From NCBI GenBank assembly GCA_037954235.1, contig JBBMOA010000013.1:17191501-17255500 (forward strand): 64,000 nucleotides of DNA. Reading direction: 5' to 3'. This DNA comes from Aulostomus chinensis (lineage: Eukaryota > Chordata > Actinopteri > Syngnathiformes > Aulostomidae). How positions within the stretch are numbered: the stretch's first letter is position 1; each line of letters starts with the position of its first letter. Below, piece by piece: positions 1 to 15,268 of the stretch. Made by a program: the position numbers and the translations under genes. A model generated the notes under the pieces. It searched no databases and had not been told where the DNA came from. It saw only the letters and a program-made list of their open reading frames with translations.

Positions 1-720
1 TAACACCAAATATAGAAGTGGTGCACGACGTCATGCACCCGCTTCAGAAGGGCCAGCGTAGCACTGTGACGACGAGGTGGCATGATATCTTCCTCTTCCA
101 ATCATTTACTGCAGCCCCCCCCCCCCTTTTTTTTACCCAATATGGCTAATATGGTGTAAGACAGGAGAGGACGATGATGTCACTGAGCTACTGTTTGAGT
201 TTATAACTTTAGAGGAAGAACTTAGTCATGGCAACATTAAAAAAAAACAACACGGGTACGATCTACGCAGTAGTATTCTCTAGCTAATGACGTATTAATT
301 ATTGTTAATATTCTCTTGGGTGCGCTACTGTACCGCACATTCAGTTCAGAGTCACACGGCGTTCAGCTTCACGTCATTTCCTCTTCTCACATCATTGTTT
401 ATAAACACTGCTGCCTGCTGCCATAGCAGTTTGCACTTGACTTTAACAGGCCAGACGGGCTTTGCAGATTTAAGAGTGGAGCGCAGGGGGGGAGGGCGGA
501 GGCGGGTTTAGGTGGAGAAGGCTGTCTGGGTCTGGCTGCCTTCCTGATTGTGACCTAGGGGGAGGGGCAGTGGTGGGGGATTGGGGGTTCCCCCGTAAAG
601 TGTTGTTTTTTTCCCACTCAACACTTTTCTTTTGTCTCTCTTTTTTTAATTTGACTCTCCTACCCCCTCGGTGGACTTACTGCCCTCTCATTTCCCTCTC
701 TGCACTACATTGTCCAAGAG

Positions 721-750
721 TGTGTGTGTGTGTGTGTGTGGGGGGGGGGG
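721..750. repeat. (TG)10 followed by G10
   Basis: Simple sequence, directly visible; it accounts for the low-complexity frames on both strands. Confidence 0.95.
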
Positions 751-2854
751 CAGCAGGGGGCTGTCCTTATAAGGCCTGCTAAAGGGTCTGGTGATAATAG
801 TCCTGCCGTTAACATTCGCGGCTGTGCCCTCCTTCTCCTTGGGAGCGGGGCGGTAGGTGTTTCCCGACTTTCCCACTGACAGACACACAGGAAAGTAAAC
901 AGGAAGCAGATAAAAAAGAAAAGCTGCTGAGCTTTTAAGGTTGACATCATTCTCCGTTTTCTGACTCCACTGGAGGTTTAGAGAATGGAGATGTTACGTC
1001 TGCGCTGCAGTCTGGAGGAAGGCTCTTGTTAAACAAAAAATCTTGTCTGGCTCAGCAGAACAAGCCTGTCATTTTCACAAGAGAAAAGGTCTTTCCCTTG
1101 TTTTCCTCCCGTTTCCGTGTCTCACTGTAGCCAGTATCAAATACTACTGATGGGAGCAGCAGGAGATTTATTCCCAGTGGTTGTCGGATAGGTCGCGTAC
1201 GTTATGTTTTACTTGGGAAAATGCTGTAATTCCTCTCTCTCTTTTCTTATTTTTTTAATAAGCAGCAGCACAGGGCGGTAAAGAAGTCAAATCTTAAACT
1301 TGAGCACTGCTGATGTGCCTTCCTTCCTAGACGAGTGGGAGGGTGAGGGGCTGCGGTCTGGCTAGGAGGGACTCAGGAACTGCTCGTGTTCTCTCTGTCA
1401 ATCTGCATGTAGTTGACACTGAATGAGTCGATGAGGCGGCGTTGCCTCGGCGACAGGCTGCCTCAGACACCTGTTTGCACAAAGAGCAGGCAGATTTCGG
1501 TTCTTTTCAGCACGTTTATTGACTTCAATTTTTTCTTTTTTTTTGCGTTTATGTATGGTGACTTCCTGAAGTCAGCTAAAAAAAAAGCAACAAATTGGCT
1601 TAAATGTGAGGCTGTTCTGGTCACAAAGAATCCTCTCTACCTGAGCCAAACATTTGGAGCTACAGAAGCAGAGTACGGTTCTTCAGTTGGTATTTCTCTG
1701 CATCCCCCGTGGTCTGTTTATCTTGAGTTCAAGTAGATATCTAAAAATATTTCTTAAGGGACTGATACTCCATCAAACAAAATACAGCAGGAGACACAAG
1801 ACAGGATGGTGTAGTCTTACGAAAGTTGGTTACATAATAGCAAATAGGAAGTAGATACGTCTAAAGTTCACATGACCCCCCGCCTTTTTTTTTCCAATAA
1901 CAATTCTTCTCTCACATACCTAATTTGCAGCTGTTATTGTGGTCTTCCAAGCTGAAAACACACTGTTAACAATACATGTTCAGGAAGGAAAACTGGACTC
2001 AAGAATCCTTCCAAGCATCTTTCAGACCCAGGCCCTGAATTAAACACTATTTCTAGGTGAAGGTTTATGTGTAAAAGAGTTTCTTTTTCAAGTGGAACGT
2101 CACCATGCTGTCCTTAATACAGGTCGTCTGTCTGTCTCTTATCAGTTAAGGGGAGACAGCAACTCACCAGCCGCTCTATACAAACGAAAGCGCTGTCACG
2201 CCGACAGTTTCTGTTTGAATTGCTTGTGGTTTAACTGGGTTTTTTTTTTTATAATCAATAAATCACAAGTCTTGAAACAAATATTGGCTGACTTAAAAAA
2301 TAATTAGTCCAATTATATGAATTTACCCTCTATGATTCATGATTTCATCGAAGTGATATTATACATCAATACAATGTCAAGGTCTCAGCCGTCAGAGTGA
2401 CAGCGAGGGTGTGTAGACGTTTAAAAAAAAAAAAGGTTCCGGAGGTCTCAGCGAAGTCGACGCAGTTAATCATGCCTCTGGGGAGCCACGCGCACGTGCC
2501 TCCGGTGTAATGAATATTGCAATACATCCGAGATATCTAAGTGTACAAGAGCCCCTGGGAAATCCCTCCATTCCTCTTAATTATCTTTCATCTGTTGCCT
2601 CAAGGTAGCACAGTGTGCTAAGCAGGGATGATGAAAGGAGGTTCTAATCTATCGTAATAAATCCAGCAGCAGCACAGACCTGACCTCCTCGTACAGAGGA
2701 TAACGACTGAGTTTGGCGGGGGGGGGGGGTGGGGGGGCGCTGATAAAGGCATCCTTCAGGTGTGGGTATCTGGAAAGATGTTTGATGGAAATGACAGACG
2801 GGTTCTGCTAAACCTGCGAGAAGAAGGTAATACAAAGCAAGAAGAGATAAAAAA

Positions 2855-2874
2855 ATAATAATAATAATAATAAT
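2855..2874. repeat. (ATA)n microsatellite
   Basis: Directly visible. A G-rich run also lies at 2717-2737. Confidence 0.9.
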
Positions 2875-3934
2875 TAAAATCTGGGACAACCTGGAGAGAA
2901 GACAGATGATTTCAAAGTTTTGGTTATTAATTTACTCTTGGATGGAAAAAAAGATTAGATTTGAGAAAAAGTGTGAGACCGGCTCAAGAATATAAGGTTA
3001 AGACTGGAGGGGTGGGGGCTTAGAAGGTACTAAAAAAGCAAACAAAGAAGAAGAAAATAAGAGGGTGGGCACTGGCAGCTGGTAGGTGAGGGGTGGAACT
3101 GTGCTACCGCCCTAAGAGACACCTCAGGATTCAGACCTGAGATGATAAGACGATGCGCCTGCGACATCTCACTGACGTAACGCTGGTTTCTAGGAAAGAA
3201 TAAGTCGCATAATCTCAGTAACAGTCGCTCCTCCTCACATTCACACCACCCTTAGTATACACACACCATTGCCATGGAGCAACCAACGCGGGGCTATTGT
3301 TGTTGTTGTCCCTGGTAACCAGGCAGTAACCAAGCACCGAGGCTAGGACAGAAGTGACTCATATGGAGAGTGACTCAATTTGCGCCTCTCAAATGACAGG
3401 CAACTTTTTCGAGCACGATTCATAATTTTTATCACTGCTACTGTATGGTTACTACGGTGATAGTCAATGAATCTCCACCTTGTGACTGCAAAGGGAAATT
3501 TGTCTGAATTCTCACTTACCATAGGATTTCAACAAAGTAGTGATTAAGCTCGTGAAACCACACCCAGATTGCACGCGCACCGTAAGTGGTGTGATTATTG
3601 ACTGATAATGCTCCTGTACACTGGGTCTCAGCGCAGTAACAAAAAATATGAATTTGTCTAAATCAACCTTTTAACCACAGCCTCTTATGAAAAGAGCAGA
3701 AACATAACATACTTGTAAATGTCAAGCCACCTATGTTGAACAGAGTAAACAGTACCAGATGGCGATGACAACACACCACCGGCACGGGCAGCGAGCGGCA
3801 CTGAGAACACTTAAAATGAGACATGACCAGGAAACAGGCTCTTAAACACGTGGGTCAGCGTGTCACAGTGTGTAACTGCTGCTGGAAAGCTGAATTGACA
3901 AGAACTCGGCACGTACCGCTTTAGTCCTGGCAGG

Positions 3935-3935
<1 letters not shown>

Positions 3936-3968
<33 letters not shown>

Positions 3969-3979
3969 CTGTGTGTGTG
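3936..3979. repeat. (TG)n microsatellite with one interruption
   Basis: TG dinucleotides 3936-3964, then tatgtc, then TG again; a run of ten or more G follows at 3983. Confidence 0.95.
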
Positions 3980-4567
3980 GTAAGGGGGGGGGGGGCAGCT
4001 TTTCCTCCTCTAGGAGTTTGCTCTAACTGCATTTAGCAAGAACTGGTTAGACTGTCAGCATGCATCACCTCGACAGTGCAACCATATGCTGGAGCCACAC
4101 TTCCTAACAGGGGCGAAGCCGCTGCCTCTGTGTATTACATCTTGTCCGTGTCATCTGTTGCTGCAATTCTTGGATTGTGTAAATGTTGGTTTGTGTATTC
4201 ACAATGAAGGCTAATGTGCTAGCTTACTTAAGCTGCAGGCTAGTGATTCACAGCCTTACAGAACACAGTAGGAAACTTTAATTTAAGCTAATATTTTCGA
4301 AGAGGACTATTACACAAGATTTGGGTGGATCCATCTTAGTACTTGACCACCACTTTGTGATGCACTAACAGAGTAGAGGATTAACTTGTGCCGATGTCGT
4401 CCTTTCGTTAAACTGCAGAATTAATCACGAGGACAACTCCTAGTATGTGTTATTGTGAATGATTGATAGAAAAGCAAGAGCAAATCCTTTGCAAGATTGA
4501 ATGTGCGAGCAGGTGTGCACATAATCCACCGTAGTGAATCGGTCAGTCTTGCCTCGCACGGGCATGT

Positions 4568-4589
4568 TTGTGTGTGTGTGTGTGTGTTT
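4568..4589. repeat. (TG)n microsatellite
   Basis: Short uninterrupted TG tract. Confidence 0.9.
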
Positions 4590-5582
4590 GGTTGTCATTA
4601 CATATTTACCCACCCTCTCCTTCAAAACTAAAAGGACTGAAACTGCAACCTCATTTGCAAAACCCTGTATTTTTCTCAAGCGAACCACTGTAATCACATT
4701 GTGTGTATAGCGCTAGACGTTCTCTGTTTACATTCCCATCTGTTTGCAGTCAGACACGCCGCACACAAGCAAAGACTCGCTCAAGGCCCTGCAGTTTGAC
4801 AAGTTGCATAAGTAATCATATATGCCAAGCAGCAGCCACACATTTCCATGCTCATCCTTTTTTCTTTTTTTTTCTTTTTTTACAGCAGGTGTATTTTTTT
4901 TCAGTGAAGAAATGTCTTACAGTCTCATTTAGTTTCTTAATGCACCCTCCATTTGCTTATGTAAGGTCATGAGACCTCTTATATAAGGTGATACACAGGA
5001 GAAGAAAGCAGTGCACAGTTGTGTATAATCCGTGCCTAATTCTTATCAGGACCACACACAGGCTGGTACCTGCCAACATGAAGGTCAACTGATAAACAGA
5101 GATACATCAATAATTATTCCTTACCTTTGCTCTTAAACAAAAATGTTACATAAAATGTTGTTTTCTCAGATTTGGACAAGTATTAATGCTTTAGACTGGC
5201 AAGGCTAAACTCTCTAGAAAGTCTAGGATTGGCTTCTATCTATTTTGTTTACAATTTCTGAATCATCATGTGATTAAAAGCTTTTTGTTGGTCAATCACA
5301 TCACTTCTTATAACAACTGCTGTAAAAGCTAGAAGAGAGTAAACATGCAATTAGTATCTACAAACAGCAGAACTGACTGGCAATGTAACTTAAATGTAGT
5401 CATGATTAATTAATCATTCACTCTATCATAACACTAATTTGTATGTTGATATAAGCACTTTGCATGTTGATGATGTTGCAATAGTGTGAATAATAGAGTG
5501 AAATGAATAGTAATGCTGGCTAATTGAACAGTTGTTTGTATATTCATATAGTTTAGCCATGCAAACTATTCCTGTAAATACT

Positions 5583-5588
<6 letters not shown>

Positions 5589-5638
<50 letters not shown>
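5589..5638. repeat. (TG)25 microsatellite
   Basis: Uninterrupted TG tract in the 3' flank of tsc22d3. Confidence 0.97.
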
Positions 5639-5639
<1 letters not shown>

Positions 5640-5730
5640 TGCCAAATCTAGTTACTCAGAACAACGTAACAGGTCTGATCTTACCATTAAATGTGACCTA
5701 CAGTGTATAAGCACCACCACCACCATCTAC

Positions 5731-5777
5731 AGGCTAACGTTCTGCCGAGGAGGCTAACGTTCTGCCAAGGAGGCTAA
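5731..5777 (+). repeat. 20-bp tandem duplication
   Basis: Two copies of aggctaacgttctgccRagg (5731-5750, 5751-5770), differing at one base, plus a 7-bp partial third copy. Confidence 0.9.
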
Positions 5778-8121
5778 ATCAGAAGGGGCACTAGTGTCAC
5801 CTGTACATCTCTTGAGCTGTCAAGTAGTGAGATTTACTCACTGCGCAACACTACCCGCTGGTCATTGCTACATAAATACCTCTAAATTGCATGTGTGCTA
5901 GCTTTAAATAAACCCATGTCACTGTTGTCATGTTATGATTTATTGTAGATGACATCAGATACATGTGCTACATCTAGCAAAGCTTGACATTTGGTTTAGT
6001 CTTAGTGAATCAGAACAGTACCGAGTGTGACTGATACATTCAAAGCCTGTAACTGCATGTCTGTGTACTTTTACTATTATGCTGAGTATTTTCTAGTCAT
6101 ACTGAAATGTAAAGAGGCTTGACATTGACCAATTAGTTTCCAGTCCAACCACTCATGAAATGCCACTTTGTGTGTATGTCTGTTAGTGTATTTATCCTTG
6201 TTATCTGGTGTTTTCCCCTGGTGCTCTCACCGGCTCTGACTGCCTTCCAGTCACCCATTAACCCAATATCAGATATGACTCCAGCCTAGGTATTAATCTA
6301 CAAATGAGCTCATTGCTCTTCCTGTTCCACAGTGGTCGCCCTGCTATCCGGAGAGCAGAGACACTCCCAAAAGACCACTCCAAGGTTTACTCCACTTGCT
6401 ACGCCTGTTTGCACTAATAAGACAGGGAAGGGAGGGGATAGAAAGGCCTGCGGTGAATGAAGCACACCCTGGGAAAAAGCTAATCGCCCTGTGTCAGCTA
6501 GCTCGAACATACAGAGTTTTTTAGGTTCCCTCTCATCCACACCTAGTTTCAGTGTGTGATGTGAATCATTCCTCTGGTGGGCTATTTTAGGACTAATGAC
6601 TAAAACAGGACTGAGTCCTCATTTCCTTTCATTTCTCTCTCCTTGTCGCCAATTATATTTGTGTGTCTCAGCTTGCTTTTATCTCCATAGTAACGGCGGT
6701 ATAGGAAAACCCATAATCATCAGACAAAACCTGACTAAGTAATTCCCCCGCTGCTCATGAGAGAGAATCACAAGTATCCCAGAATAGAAGTTTTGAGACT
6801 TGGTTTGTTTTCATGTGTTGAGGCACAAAGTGAGTGCAGAGCTGTTGTATTTAATAGTGACACTTGGACTTGATTTAATCAAACATTTCTTCCCAGGCCT
6901 TGAACAGAGAAAGACAGGGAAGTGGGTCACACCCTGGTCAACGGTGGAAATCCAACTCAGCACAGATGTGTGTCAGCAGGAGTCCTGGCACGGCTTCTTT
7001 CGATTGAAAAAGCTTGACAAAGTTGATACACGCCCAGTGCCTGGTGGCTATTGTCCACAGAGTGTGTGTGTCCATGTAGCCCGAGGTTAGAGCAGATTAA
7101 TTCCTGTTAGCCTCTTTGAAACAAGCAGATGGATTATCTCCGTTACCGCAATGAACCATCAATAAATAAAACCTGCTTGGACTGCAATAATCAGGTGTCT
7201 CTTATGCAATAAGCAATGCAAATGCAGTCGATCTATTTAATCTGCTATAACTCGAAACTAGAATCAAGTCCAGACCAGGCTTACGTATGCAGCTGTCTAA
7301 ATAGCCAATGAGGCCTTGAAGCAGTCAGGAGTCTCTCTCTCTCTCCTTGTGCGCCACTCCAGGGGGAAGCCACAAAGCTGCAGCTTTCATGGGAAAAAAA
7401 GGCATGTCATCACACAGTGTCCATAAATATAACAGCAACCTGGTTTGTAGAGGATGACATGAAAAAGGAAACTCCTGTAACTTGCCCATAAAATCCACAA
7501 ATAAGAATTTACAGACACGGTAAATTTTTTGGTTGAACCTACTGCTGCCCAGTCTGTAACTAAGAGGCACTGAATTTAAACAAAAAAAAACTAAACATGG
7601 TACGGCGGTACAACTCAGCTTCTCTTCTTAATTTACACTTAATTTGAAAAGAAAACTCCAAAAATGTACAATGTGAACTTTGCAATTATTAAAAAAAATG
7701 ACAATGTGGGCTCTGGTCTGTTAATGAGATTCGCTTTTTGGCACCCCTCTCAGTCACCTGACTCACGGGCCAGGCTCAAAACGCTTCACCTGTAAAGAGT
7801 GGACATTATCGGTGGTTTTGTTACTAAAAATGGGTTACTAAATGTTGTTACTACAAACGTTTTCTTTTTAAACTACTTTTTCAAAGTCTTCAGGGCAGAT
7901 TTTTCAACAGGCAGGAGTCGTGCACCTCTAAATAGTGTCCCACCAGCAACACAGCCATTGTAGGATGGTCCCACCCGAGGCCTGCTTCGAAGAAAACTGC
8001 GTGTGCCACATTTAACATTTCTCGCGATTGCTCGGGACATTCATCGATGACACTTTAGAGGGCGCTCTCCCTGTTACTGAAATGATTTAAGGTGTTTTCC
8101 TGGGAAAATGTCAGGAGCAGT

Positions 8122-8125
<4 letters not shown>

Positions 8126-8191
<66 letters not shown>
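8126..8191. repeat. (GT)33 microsatellite
   Basis: A long uninterrupted GT tract, probably length-variable. Confidence 0.97.
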
Positions 8192-8194
<3 letters not shown>

Positions 8195-8862
8195 GCCGTT
8201 GCTGTCCCAAGTAACTATCTGTTTTGTTTTGTTTTTTTAAATGGATGACATTGGTACACAGAGGTTTTTGATATCCGGGATTGCAAAACTACATCTGCAT
8301 GCAATTGCTAATCAGTCTGAGTCATCATACTTGAAGTGTTGTGAGTATCTACAAATGTCTGAAAGCAAAACTAAATTCGATCAAAGAAGCAAGCCAGGAC
8401 ATGTTTGTTTCCATGAGCTAGTATGAACGAGAGAGAGCTGTCTCTCGAGATTTCGAGGTTAAAAAAAAAACAAAACAGTTGAAATAAGTTTTCTCCATGA
8501 AAAATGTCTTGTTATTCCTGAAAAACATTTTTTTCCCCCCTGTGATGAATAATTAAAACTTGACACTAGTAGACCAGCGCCATTTTATTTGCGAGGTTTT
8601 GAAAGATGCGGTGGATTTACAACAATGAACTGTCAAAGGGCTGTCAGGGCCACCAACACAAACCAACAGTGAGGCTTCAAATGAAGTTGCAGCATTTCTT
8701 TTTCTCTATTACAGATTGTTGTTGTTGTTGTTTTTTTGTTGTTTTTCTTAAGAGAACATCAACTAGAACAACAGAACCCAAAGCGTCAAAAGGGTTTTCC
8801 CTCAGCGCCGGGACACCAGATGTTGCATCACAGTAGGAGACGTGTGTCGGCTGAACTCTGTG

Positions 8863-8904
8863 GCGGCGGCGGTGGTGGTGGTGATGATGGGGGGGGGGGG
8901 GGGG
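8863..8904. repeat. (GGC/GGT/GAT)n and G-run low-complexity tract
   Basis: Imperfect trinucleotide repeats passing into about 15 G. They generate poly-Gly/His frames on both strands that are not genes. Confidence 0.9.
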
Positions 8905-11900
8905 CATGGCACACAGTACAGAATATACCGGCTATAATAGAAGTTGTTTTGAAAAATATGAACCAAAAATAACACACTATCTTGCTGCTGCCTACATATG
9001 AAAATAAAAAAAAAAATCAGCAGACACACAGAGGCGAAGTGTCTTCTTTCTTTCTTTGGTGTTGTTGATATTCTCTCCACGCTGGTCCTGCAGAGAGTGT
9101 ATCATTGTACTCCCGACACCCCCTGAAGGGGAAATAAGAGAGACCACAGCAAGACTTTGGAATCCTATATTCTGTTTACTTTTTTTCTTTGGGTTGTATT
9201 ATTTCAGGAGTATCTCAACCCTTGAGTTCATTTAAAGAAAAAATAAACGCAAATAAGAGAGACTGTAGTTCAAGTCTTTGATCTGACATTGCGCAACTGC
9301 AAAATTAATTTTCTGTTTTTTCAGTATCGTGTGATAAGATCTGGATCTGGCAGTGCTAACCGTGTCAAGCGGGCTAATCTGAGCCACAGCTGGTAATGAT
9401 GCAAGTTTTTCCTTCAAACTGAAGCAAAAAAAACCAAACTACAACCCCCCCCCCCCCCCCGACACCACCAGCCTCGGACAAGCACCCTAAAAGACTTCAT
9501 TGGACAAATCTCTTGAGCTTTAGGGCAGAAAAAGAAGTTCTTATATAATCAAATGAGGGTGTAGCTGCTCTGCACTGAACCGCTTTTCCAAGGAAACTCT
9601 TATAATACGGTATCATTTGCAGAAGAACATTTCATAATTATATTTCGATGTTCATGCGTATATACAAGACATAATTAAATTTCATTGCACTTAGAAAAGA
9701 AAAAAAAGACTTTTAGCAAGATTCATACTTAGTGGTTTTCTATTAAATAATTCCTTCATCATCGGCATTGTAACAAGTAACATCCATGTTAACGTTGCAG
9801 TATTATGTCACTATACAGTCCGTCCACTGTGGACTGTTTTTCTCACATTTAGGTGACCTTTAAGGAGGCATGAAACATTTGAAAACAGGCTCTTTGTGTT
9901 TATACTGAGATCAAATCAAATGATTTACTTAGATTATGCTCTTTTGTTGTTTATTTGAAAGGACAAAGCAACATTTCATGCATGGTCATCAAGTGACTCA
10001 TCCTGACTTATGCAATAGGACTCATTTGACTTTACCAGACAAACTCAAGTGTCTCCCAGTGAGACTCTAGTAGCCAGAATAAACAAGAGTCCCCACTGTT
10101 GGAGTGAGGGCCATTTGGACATCCGCAGACTTCATTGATGCAAAATGTCATTTTGAACGGGAAGCGCAATCAGCGGATGGAAAAGCTCCACTGTTTGCAG
10201 CTGGAGCGAGTGATTCTACTGAGAGAAGGGATGTTCGAATCAAGCGCGACTGAGTCGAGCCATGCTGTAGTTTGAAAGCCGGTCTAACTGGCGCTCACGT
10301 GCAGGTTTCGTTTTAATAATCTCCAGGCCTTTTTGTCTCCCTCCAGCTCTCGCTGGCTTCTGCATTTCAATTTATATTTAACGATTACGGTAGTTATAGA
10401 GCGAGCAGTAAAAGAGCTATAGAATTGATGAGAAATACACTTTCACTACTGCTCAGTCTTAGATTGCACACAAATCCTTTACTGTGTACATGTAAGATCC
10501 AAGACTCGTTAAAAAACGTCTTTAACCAGTTGAAACTGGTTTTTATTGGCGTATAAATCTGATTCATGACAGTGTGTTTTTGGTCTTCTAAACTTTGAAG
10601 TGTTTTTTTTTTTTTTAGACGCAACCTCGCAAAAGTTATGACATCATCTGTTGTGTTACTCTACAAAAACATAACACAAAACATACTCACGGTAAATAGA
10701 GGTATAGAATACACTTTACTGCTCTTTCAGAGGGACGTTTGTAATGAGGTTAAGCAAAATCACTTAACGACAGTAAATATGAGGGCATGGTTTTTAAGAT
10801 TCAGTCGGCAATGACTGTGAGGGAAAAAAATCATAATATGAAGTATTGATACACGAGAATATCTGTCCTCTGCTCAAACTATGTTAAAAAAAAGTCTGAC
10901 AGCCACCCAATTATTACAATACGTGCGTATGTGTCGATGATTGTAAATACAAAATAAATAAAACAACTAAGTGCTTTACTGGATTGGTGTTTAAGCACCC
11001 TGGGAAAGTGTGACAGTTATTAACAAATGAACTCGGTAGCCACCTTTGAGCGCCTTACACGGAGCTTTTTAGAAAAATGGTCAACTTTGCTCTGATCGGC
11101 TTCTACGTTTCAGACCAGATTAAAAACAGATGCAGAGAATATTGGGAACGAGCTTTCATGTGCCAGCACGTATTTACTGGCCCCCATTCGCTCTGAAGCT
11201 CAAATCCATATTGACTGCTTTAAAACCTTTGAAGGGATCGAAATGCTTTGGTTGTTTGATTATGAAATTAACATGTTTGACAGTGTTGTGACAAATACAA
11301 AAAAAAACAAAAGCAACCTCGATCTGGAGCGTATTTGTTGTTATTATATCAACAGAAAATCCCGGTGTGATGTGAGGAATTAGAGAACGGAGTGTGGTAC
11401 ATGCCACTGCTTTTTCACCACAGGGGCAGAGAGAAACTGACCTCTGTCCATGTAAATGATTATTTACGTAAGTCTGGAGGCCAATAACAGGCACAAAGCA
11501 ATTCTGAATCTGCCATCTGATGAAATCTGACGTGAGTAGCTCGACCCAGAGTGAAGAACCAAAGGACGAAGACAAAGAAGAGCACGTTATGAAACCCTGA
11601 CCTTAATTTGTCAGTTGTATTTGGGCTGCACAGAGGAAATATTTTCTCCCGCTCCAACCTACGTTGGCGCCCCTAAAACGCATTTACCATCACAATGGTC
11701 AGAAGGAATGTTCTCTCGCCTTTGAATCACATGACCTGAAAAACTAACCAACTGAGCCGGAGATTAGCGTGAGGTTAAAGTGCGACATAATCATGTAGGT
11801 CAGTAGATTTAACGCTGTTAAAATTTCTTTACATCCCGTAGGTTCAAGTGTTGAAAGTGGAATAGTTCTGGTAAATTCTATCCAGGGTGAACGTATCTGC

Positions 11901-14900
11901 TGAAGACATCGCTGGCTACACCCTGTCACTGAGGGAGAACCGTCCTAGCCTGGTGTCACATCTGCTCTCAGTGTTTTCAGTAACCAGGAGAAGTTCCGGT
12001 ACGAGGAAAGTGAAAGTACTGCTGTGCTTTTTCTTTCTGTTTCTGAATAGCAGCCGTGCTTGTGTGTTTTTCGGATACATCAACATTTAAGGTGATCCGC
12101 TGTGTAGAAAGATAAAGATGTCAAACTATTAAATTAGTTCAAGTGAAAAAGGAAGACAGAAGGAAGTTTCAAAACCAGAATCAAATTTAGAATTCAATGT
12201 TCTGGACTTTCAATTCCAAAGTATGTGATTCGGGTTATTTTATATTTCAGATTCTGCTTCTGCCTATGCACACAAAGCTTATATTGTTTTTGTTGTATTC
12301 TAGTCTATGTTTCAAGTGACTGTTTATTTGTTGTCCCCTCTGGGCTGGAGAGTTTTTTCTGGCCTTTAAGCCTCTGTCCTGTCCTCAGCTGATTCAGGAT
12401 GACTTGCACAGCCACTTGATAGGAGAGAGAGAGTCAATCCAGTCAGCTGAACTGACCGGGGCTTTGACAGCTGAGAGGAAATGATCCTGGAGTCGGCCAA
12501 TCCTTCCTGTCCAACTTACAAGCCCACAAGTCCCTGTGGCTGCAGAAGAAAGAAAGTATGTTTGTCTTGTTAGGGAGTCAGAAAAACAGTCTCTCAGGAA
12601 ACTCCTTGAAAGCACACAGTCAGACCTGAATAGAAACTCTGAAAGTCCTGCACTGGTGCTGCTGCTGAAGCTGCACCAAAGAAAAGCAGGAGGAGTTGTA
12701 ATCTTTGCTCAGGTTATTTATATCACCACACTGTAAGGATCTGTTCGAGGACATAACGTAGTTATGGAGCAATTGGAGTTATGGGAGACATTATGGGTTT
12801 GATACGTGTCAGCGAGAGTTGTCTTACATCAGTAATAGAGGCACTGACGTAGACGAATTCCGGAGGTAAGATCACATCAACTGCATCAATATACAAATGC
12901 ATCTTATTTTGTGAAAATGTTTCCTCAAACGAGTGTGAGTCCAACACATGCAGCTCCCCTTCCCTTGACTAAGTTCATATTTACAAAAACAGTGTTAAGA
13001 ACAATCCTTGTATTTACTCAAATAGTTTCTTACATTACCGACAGCTTCCTCAGTGTCTACAACTTCTAAGCATTTGGTCTTGACTTCCCATGATTCTATC
13101 TGTGTAGAACTTAACTGAGACCCCAGAAAGCAGAAATTGAACAAATTATTGTCATATTAAAAGCAGTATTATATATAATGTAGCAGCTGTTAGCTACGCT
13201 TATGCTTATGATCTTTAAGTTCATATGTGTTTAGTTTGAAAAATCAGTTATGAGACACACCACATGGTTTACAATACCTTGAAATAGTCATATTTCTGGA
13301 AATTTGCTTGCGTGGAAGTTTGAAAAGAAAGACAGAAAACACTGTAACGCATCTGGAGTGAAAATATCACAAGCTAAACATTAATTCACCTCTTGGTAAT
13401 TATTTGTGCTACTGTGTTTTTCCTCATTTATGTCATTGCAACTGCTGTTTTATACCTATATCTTCTGCAGTCCTACTATCATGATAAACCTTTAAACATC
13501 TCTGCATGATGCAAGATTACTGATTGAAACTTTCCTGAAGACATTTGTAATGAAAATAGGTCAGAAAAGGAGGTCGGGCATACCGGTCAAACAGGTCACA
13601 AGCACTTGAGCGAAGCGCTAAACCATATTTGGTTAGTAAAGTATATCAAATAAAAATAAATCAATTCAATGAAAAGTATTCCACTGCACCCAGCGGTCAC
13701 ACTAAGACAGATTAAGTTGCGCATCGCCGTGACCTATATAATGACCTCATGAAAGGTATTTTGATGTATGCATGTGTTGCACTGAAGTCTGAGGTTAAAA
13801 AAAAAAAGTAAAGGTATGACAAACAAAATCTTAAGCGCCCGCCCAAACACACGTGTACAGCATGCGCACATGAGCCATTTGGCTGGGGAGAATTGCGTGT
13901 CAAGACTGTTGAGTCTGCAGACCTAGACAGTCAGCGCTGGTCTCTGTCTGCCTCAGGGGTTATGCAACACATGCTTTTCTCTGATTGGCTTAATGGAGCT
14001 CAGTGGAACTGGACGATTTGAATGCCTGTCCCCCGAAACGCTCTTCTGTCTGCAGCTCAACTGACTGAGATCGAGGGTGTTTTTGAAAGATTGACTGTAA
14101 TTTGCTTTAGTAAGTACACAGCGCTGAAGAGCTTAGGTTTTTGTTTTCCTTTTCTTGTTTGGTCACATAGAATAGAAATATGAGAGAGGGAGAGAGAAAA
14201 AAATAGAAGCGCGAGGAAGTGAACTGAAAGAAGGAAAAGGGTGGAGAAACATGAAGCTAAATCAACAAAGCTATCCTGATCTTGTGTTTTTCAGAAGTGA
14301 AAGCAAAAATGCAAGGGGATATATTCCAAGAGTGTGACAGGTCAAAATCAGAATTCCACTTCTCCCTCCTCTCAGATGAATGAGTTAAACACAGTCGTTC
14401 CCATGCCTCTAAGACTAAATACAGACCCTCGGCAAAATCCTCAAACACGGAGCCTTGAAATACTAGGGAATCTCGTTTTTCTTACAGTTTATACACAACA
14501 TGGACCACCAAAGATGAAAAGATATAAACTGACTATTCCATGCTGGATGCTGGTTGACGAGGCTCCAGGCAGGGCCGACCACCCCCGTAAGGGTTACTTA
14601 AGCTGCTGGAACCATACGTTTTAGTTTAAGTTTCATTCTTCGGTCAAACAAAATAAACAAAAACTTGTTCCATGTTCACTTCAAATTATTTTTCTTGTTC
14701 ACTGAGAAAAATGTGACTTTTGAACCAGTTGTTCCTGTCTCACCTGCATGTAAAAGTGCGGGCTGAATCATGTCACTTCCTTTTTTTTTTTTTTTTTTTA
14801 ACCAAAACCGCACTTCACCGTGCACCTCCACATATGTTTTATGTCTGTTTCATTTCGCCGCAACAGCCATTTGTTTTGCTAACGCTCCCGCCAAGCGCAA

Positions 14901-15236
14901 ACACACACGATAAGTCGCACGTCTCCTCTTATTTTCTCTGCTCTTCTTTTACCCTGACGGACATCATGACAGCATCAACACAGCCTTGGCCCACATTAGA
15001 GACACTGGCACACACAAAATAAAAAGCTCTGTTACTTTAACTGCCCTTTTAGTCCAGAGGTGAGTCACCATCTAAAACAAACAGGACAAGAGTTATCAAG
15101 CCAGGTACGTGATGGCGGTGTTACACTCGGAGGGCTGTGACCTCCTGGTATTACTCCAAGTACAGGTTTTCTTTGTAGGCCATGCTGACAGTGTTCTTAG
15201 AAACGTTTAAAGTCCCCCCTGGTTTGTTTGTTTGGG

Positions 15237-15268
<32 letters not shown>

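Larger units (their letters stand above)
1..8125. other. Intergenic, 3' flank of tsc22d3 (distal part)
   Basis: Apart from the repeats listed, no exon-like frame, RNA gene or recognisable transposon is seen. Open frames here are short, share no family features I recognise, and are often built on TG, T or G runs. Confidence 0.6.
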